Made by a program: the position numbers and the translations under genes. From contig NMRB01000012.1 in assembly GCA_002633025.1 (NCBI GenBank), forward strand, positions 268,089 to 332,088: a stretch of 64,000 nt of DNA, read 5' to 3'. The notes beneath the pieces are model-generated. The model did not search any database, had not been told where the DNA came from, and worked only from the letters and a program-made list of their open reading frames with translations. Numbering within the stretch: position 1 is the stretch's first letter; each line of letters starts with the position of its first letter. This DNA comes from Notospermus geniculatus. Taxonomy: Eukaryota > Nemertea > Pilidiophora > Heteronemertea > Lineidae. Shown piece after piece: positions 61,301-64,000 of the stretch.

Positions 61301-61671
61301 TGTCTGAAACAGATGTGAAGATTCAACAGTATCTTGAATTAGCAGATCTGAGCAATCTGTACCGACGAGTTGGAGGCTTAGATATGAAGGACGACATCAA
61401 CTGGTATGATGTTCTCTCCCCTGGCGAACAGCAGCGACTGTCGTTTGTGCGTCTCTTCTTCCACCAACCAAAATTTGCTGTTCTCGACGAAGCAACGTGT
61501 GCAATCGGTCTTGCTGCCGAAGAAAACATGTATAAGACATGTCAGGAGTTAGGAATCACTCTGATTAGCGTGGGACACCGAGATTCGCTCAAAATTTACC
61601 ACGACTGCCAGCTCCACCTGGATGGAAAAGGAGGATGGAGTCTTGACGATATTGTTCATGGTGCTACATGA
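52332..61671 (+). CDS. ABCD4: ABCD4, half ABC transporter of the lysosomal cobalamin pathway, 14 exons
   Basis: Subfamily D half-transporter. In vertebrates ABCD4 works with LMBD1 to release vitamin B12 from lysosomes. Exons: 53488-53531 (or copy A 52332-52375), 54764-54882, 56779-56906 (copy 55401-55528), 57131-57270 (copy 55753-55892), 57587-57703, 57933-58058, 58336-58481, 58643-58764, 59181-59272, 59743-59877, 60246-60334, 60530-60732, 60951-60987, 61301-61671. Phases agree throughout, giving 622 residues (human 606). Matches to human ABCD4: [88 protein letters not shown]. Like other ABCD4 proteins it lacks the N-terminal peroxisomal targeting stretch of ABCD1-3, so a lysosomal rather than peroxisomal site is inferred. 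Confidence 0.94.
53488..53531 (+). CDS. ABCD4: ABCD4 first exon, copy B (nearest the gene body)
   Basis: [14 protein letters not shown], then two bases that join exon 54764 to read [17 protein letters not shown]. The 14-codon exon ends at GTACGT. The frame also stays open through the donor for over 50 codons, which hides the splice site. Confidence 0.75.
54268..54345 (-). repeat. tRNA-derived SINE head, reverse orientation
   Basis: On the - strand GTGGGTTCGATTCTGGTAGG gives a good B box (GGTTCGATTCT), preceded by an A-box-like region. It lies in ABCD4 intron 1. Confidence 0.5.
56158..56300 (+). repeat. Minisatellite of AGCGTCYACA units, about 10-11 bp
   Basis: More than ten tandem units alternating GCGTCCACAA and GCGTCTACAA. 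They begin exactly where the first copy of the ABCD4 duplication stops matching the second. Confidence 0.85.
56736..56736. other. Single-N assembly gap at the start of a duplicate copy
   Basis: CCGTCTCCA, then N, then TAATATCGCATCAG, which repeats 55359 onward. A contig join is the likely cause. Confidence 0.85.
58082..58268 (+). repeat. tRNA-derived SINE
   Basis: A box in AGCGGCATACTGGTAGAGTG and B-box-like GGGTTCAGTTGC. The tail AAATCACCACC, AGTGAGCGCTGAATG resembles the copy at 59332. It lies in an ABCD4 intron. Confidence 0.6.
59332..59562 (+). repeat. tRNA-derived SINE with body and tail
   Basis: B-box-like AGGTTCATTCCC, then AAGTCACCACTGTGTATTTT, AGTGAGTGCTGAATAC and CTGCTGTATATAAAAGAGTC near the 3' end. 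It shares body blocks with 58082-58268, one exon upstream. Confidence 0.6.
59929..60106. repeat. pogo/Tigger-like MITE ends
   Basis: ACAGTTCACCCTCGCTCTTA pairs with TAGTAGCGAGGGAGGACTGT; inside, alternating 'lower' motifs resemble CCTCGATTTTATGAACTCCC. Ends of the type CAGTCCTCCCTCGCTA are typical of pogo/Tigger transposons. Confidence 0.65.
60530..61671 (+). CDS. ABCD4: ABCD4 nucleotide-binding domain, three exons
   Basis: Exons 60530-60732, 60951-60987 and 61301-61671. Walker [10 protein letters not shown] is at 60574-60600. The Q-loop region reads [15 protein letters not shown]. The signature [10 protein letters not shown] is at 61414-61443; the Pro in place of the first Gly is shared with human ABCD4. 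Walker B FAVLDE is at 61474-61491 with the catalytic Glu, and the H-loop His is at 61575-61577. All ATPase residues are present. The protein ends LDDIVHGAT. Confidence 0.95.
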
Positions 61672-61710
61672 AATTTACAGGAGTTTCCAATCATTACTAG
61701 ACTAAAAAAA

Positions 61711-61983
61711 ACGATATAATAAACGGAGTCGTCCTCCAGAAATTTAGCAAATTTTCGAGCCCAACCGGGGTCTTCTGGCTGGCACTTAAGTCGAGCTACC
61801 AGAAGTATAATGAGCTGGATCCAGCTCATTATGGATCCAGCTCATTATACTTCTGGTAGCTTGACTTGAAAGTGCCAGCCTGAAGAAGACCCAAGTTGGG
61901 CTCGAAAATTTGCTAAATTTCTGGAGGACGACTTCGTTTATTATATCATTTTGTGTGTCGCCTTTGTGCTCTAGTTTTGGATT
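61711..61983 (+). repeat. Long hairpin element flanked by 13-bp direct repeats
   Basis: GTCGTCCTCCAGAAATTTAG and TATAATGAGCTGGATCCAGC mirror the right half of the element. TAGACTAAAAAAA lies on both sides (61698-61710, 61983-61995). The end GTGTGTCGCCTTTGTGCTCT is related to the flank of 45766-45959. It begins 40 bases after the ABCD4 stop and carries an AATAAA (61718-61723). Confidence 0.8.
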
Positions 61984-62012
61984 AGACTAAAAAAACAGTT
62001 CAGTGTGAGTAC

Positions 62013-62243
62013 ATTTGTGACCCAGACTACGAAAACCATGCACAAGTCTGAAGTAAGGACAAGGGTCTTTATTACCCTGTTAGGACTGGTCATCAACGAA
62101 TTGCTGAAGAATAGCCTCCCTTTGTTACTGTGACAGCAAGATTGATATCAGCCTTTGCGGTGTGTTGCTGTACCGGTAATCATTACTGGTGTCCATTTCC
62201 CCCTGTGAGACTTGTGCCTGGTTTTCCAAGATCGGTCACAATT
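62013..62243. repeat. MITE with TTTGTGACC ends
   Basis: ATTTGTGACCCAGACTACGA with ATGCACAAGTCT pairs with AGACTTGTGCCTGGTTTTCC with GGTCACAATTT. Same end family as 4667 and 37427. Confidence 0.7.
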
Positions 62244-62625
62244 TGTTTCTGTTAGATGTTGTTGTAGGCCTATTGTCCATGAAGAGAAATTCATAGTGAT
62301 AGTCAGAGTGAAAATCCAAAGACCAAGGGATCAGTTAGGCATATAATAGTACAGGATCATTCCGCCAGTGTATTTTTTATTTTTGTAGGTTGTACAATCA
62401 GAGTTACGGTACACACAAGTATGTTATATTTTCAATTTAGAATTGTGGTGATTGCTCAAATTCATTTTTAAGCTTGCTATTTGATAGAATCAGGCTTGTA
62501 CCATTTACACTTCATGTTAGCTGTGTGGGGCTTCTGGACTGGTATGTACGTACACCAGCAGAACTCTATCCAGCATTGATATTTATAGTTTGGTGTGAAA
62601 CACCGTAGCGTCTTATTCAAGACAA

Positions 62626-62631
62626 AATAAA
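62626..62631 (+). terminator. Candidate ABCD4 poly(A) signal AATAAA
   Basis: AATAAA about 950 bases past the stop, in unique sequence just before the 62641 MITE. The earlier AATAAA at 61718 is inside a repeat. Confidence 0.4.
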
Positions 62632-62640
62632 CGTATATCT

Positions 62641-62750
62641 GGGGCCTGTTTCATAAAGTGATTTTAAGCTAATGGTACCTTCAACCAAATGGAAAATGTA
62701 TTGAAGTTAATGGTACCATTAGCTTAAGGCCATTTTATGAAACAGGCCCC
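62641..62750. repeat. MITE with GGGGCCTGTTTCATAAA ends
   Basis: GGGGCCTGTTTCATAAAGTG and TTAAGCTAATGGTACC are mirrored by GGTACCATTAGCTTAA and ATGAAACAGGCCCC. Only about 110 bp. A look common in aquatic invertebrate genomes. Confidence 0.85.
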
Positions 62751-62924
62751 TGAAAAATAAGGAAAAAATTATCTATTCATTGGTCTTTGTAAAAATGTTA
62801 CATCAGCATTCAATGTTTTAGTTATTTGATGTGATACCAGGCGGCGCTTCACATTCCAACCTCGAATCCAAGGAGCAGTTGCTCTGTGGGGACCAGATTG
62901 TCACATGACCGAAGATCACAAATT

Positions 62925-64000
62925 CAATTCAAATTCAAATTCAAATTCAAATGTGTTTATTGATTCCTTATAAAAATATTACATTTTATATTGGAAGAAA
63001 ATACAATAAACATAGTGAGTGCAAAAGGAAAAAAGGGAAAAGTAGAAAGAAGCTACAAAGGATCTGTCTTAGGGAAAAAATGTACCTTTGTTGCTAGCGT
63101 GCAAAGAAATATGATGATGTGAATAAAATATATACATGTGGTTGAAAAAATATTATATTAAGAATTATACAAATTTAGTCGGATGTATCAAGCCTTTTCT
63201 TCAGAAACGCTTTCTCACAGAAGGAAGCAACCTGATTAACTTCACTCTTTTCTGAATTAAGTAGGTAAAAGATTAAACCATCTTCTGAGTGATTCATGTT
63301 TTTGAAGGCATTCGAGTCAATGCTATCAAAGAGATGTTTCCTTTCATCTGTCAGTTGGCCACATTCTATGAGAAAGTGTTTCTCATCTCCAAGGATATTT
63401 TTATCATAGTTTCTTTTACAAAATGAGCAGAATCTAACTTCCCTAGGTATCGGCGGGTTTGTGTGTCTGCCCTTTTCGATTTCAAGGCAGTGATTGCTGA
63501 CACGTAATCTGGTCATTGCAATTCGCGCCGACTGACTCCTGACGTCACTTAGGTAGTTTTCAAAGAAGAAATGTTGCTTAATGGATTTATAAAAAGAGAG
63601 TTTCCCGGTATTTCTATCATTGTCATGGAGATCTTTTTTCCACTCATTAACAAACCTCTGTTTCAAAAGGTCTTTTACATGTTTTCGATTCTTGAGTGAC
63701 TCTGTATTAATTTCCAATATGCTCCTTATTTTGTTTACCTGAGCTATCCATGAGCAACCCTTCTTCCTTTCAATTTCACTTGACACAGCTGCAGCAGCTG
63801 AAAGGAGCTCGTTTCCCTGTGAGTTTTGAAGGCGATGAAGATATGTAAGCATATTTAAAACTATATCAATACCCAGGGGGAATCGACCAAGTTCACTCCT
63901 CGACGCAAAGTTACTGGCCCTTTTGTTAACGCCCAAAATGTACTTGCAAAAGGAGATATTCACAGATTCAGAATTGAAATTCAAGATGTAATCATCCACT
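62925..64000 (-). mobile_element. Non-LTR retrotransposon (LINE), 3' part, running off the window
   Basis: An open frame of 274 codons (63175-63999, - strand) continues past the window edge. It resembles the region downstream of reverse transcriptase in invertebrate LINEs: a KYILGVNKRASNFASRSELG segment, then a C-terminal Cys/His motif (CSFCKRNYDKN, later EKHFLIEC). No YXDD reverse transcriptase core is inside the window. About 210 bases of 3' UTR follow and end in an AATAAACACA signal and four to five TTGAAT repeats (62925-62952). The frame is intact, suggesting a fairly young copy. Clade not assigned. Confidence 0.8.

Overview
This is a gene-sparse, intron-rich nuclear window from an animal, most likely a marine invertebrate. 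Evidence: GT-AG introns with pyrimidine tracts, protein matches to animal signalling and ciliary genes, tRNA-derived SINEs, many palindromic MITE-like repeats, clusters of TAGGCC palindromes, and a non-LTR retrotransposon. A non-vertebrate deuterostome (echinoderm, hemichordate or cephalochordate) fits best, but a lophotrochozoan cannot be excluded. No bacterial-type operon, CRISPR array or defence island is present.

Layout. (1) 1380-26576, + strand: the PLCB4/norpA-type phospholipase C beta gene, 30 exons read by eye. The N-terminal PH-domain exons lie upstream of the window. The exon phases close exactly, giving 1098 codons plus stop. (2) 26577-32378: intergenic, mostly 3' UTR and palindromic repeats. 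(3) 32379-40734, - strand: IFT43, an IFT-A complex subunit, 8 exons; the first coding exon was not found. (4) 40735-43596: the interval between two divergent genes, holding TAGGCC palindromes, a 1.45-kb foldback element and two single-N gaps. (5) 43597-51631, + strand: an about 800-residue coiled-coil protein, possibly CCDC175-like. (6) 52332-61671, + strand: ABCD4, a half ABC transporter of the lysosomal cobalamin pathway, 14 exons, 622 residues. Its first exon is present twice, and exons 3-4 are present twice across a gap. (7) 61672-64000: palindromic repeats and the 3' part of a LINE on the - strand.

The genes are unrelated in function. Their linkage is still informative: human IFT43 and ABCD4 both map to 14q24.3 and CCDC175 to 14q23, while PLCB4 is on chromosome 20.

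The most unusual signals are: a PLCB4 X-Y linker built from small phase-neutral exons with three consecutive GC-AG introns, two of those exons being partial copies of the next exon; a minisatellite that grew out of an exon/intron junction and carries dead copies of its splice donor; an exon duplication in IFT43; duplicated ABCD4 5' ends; hairpin elements flanked by 13-14 bp direct repeats; and four single-N gaps, two of which sit between near-identical copies and look like unmerged haplotypes.
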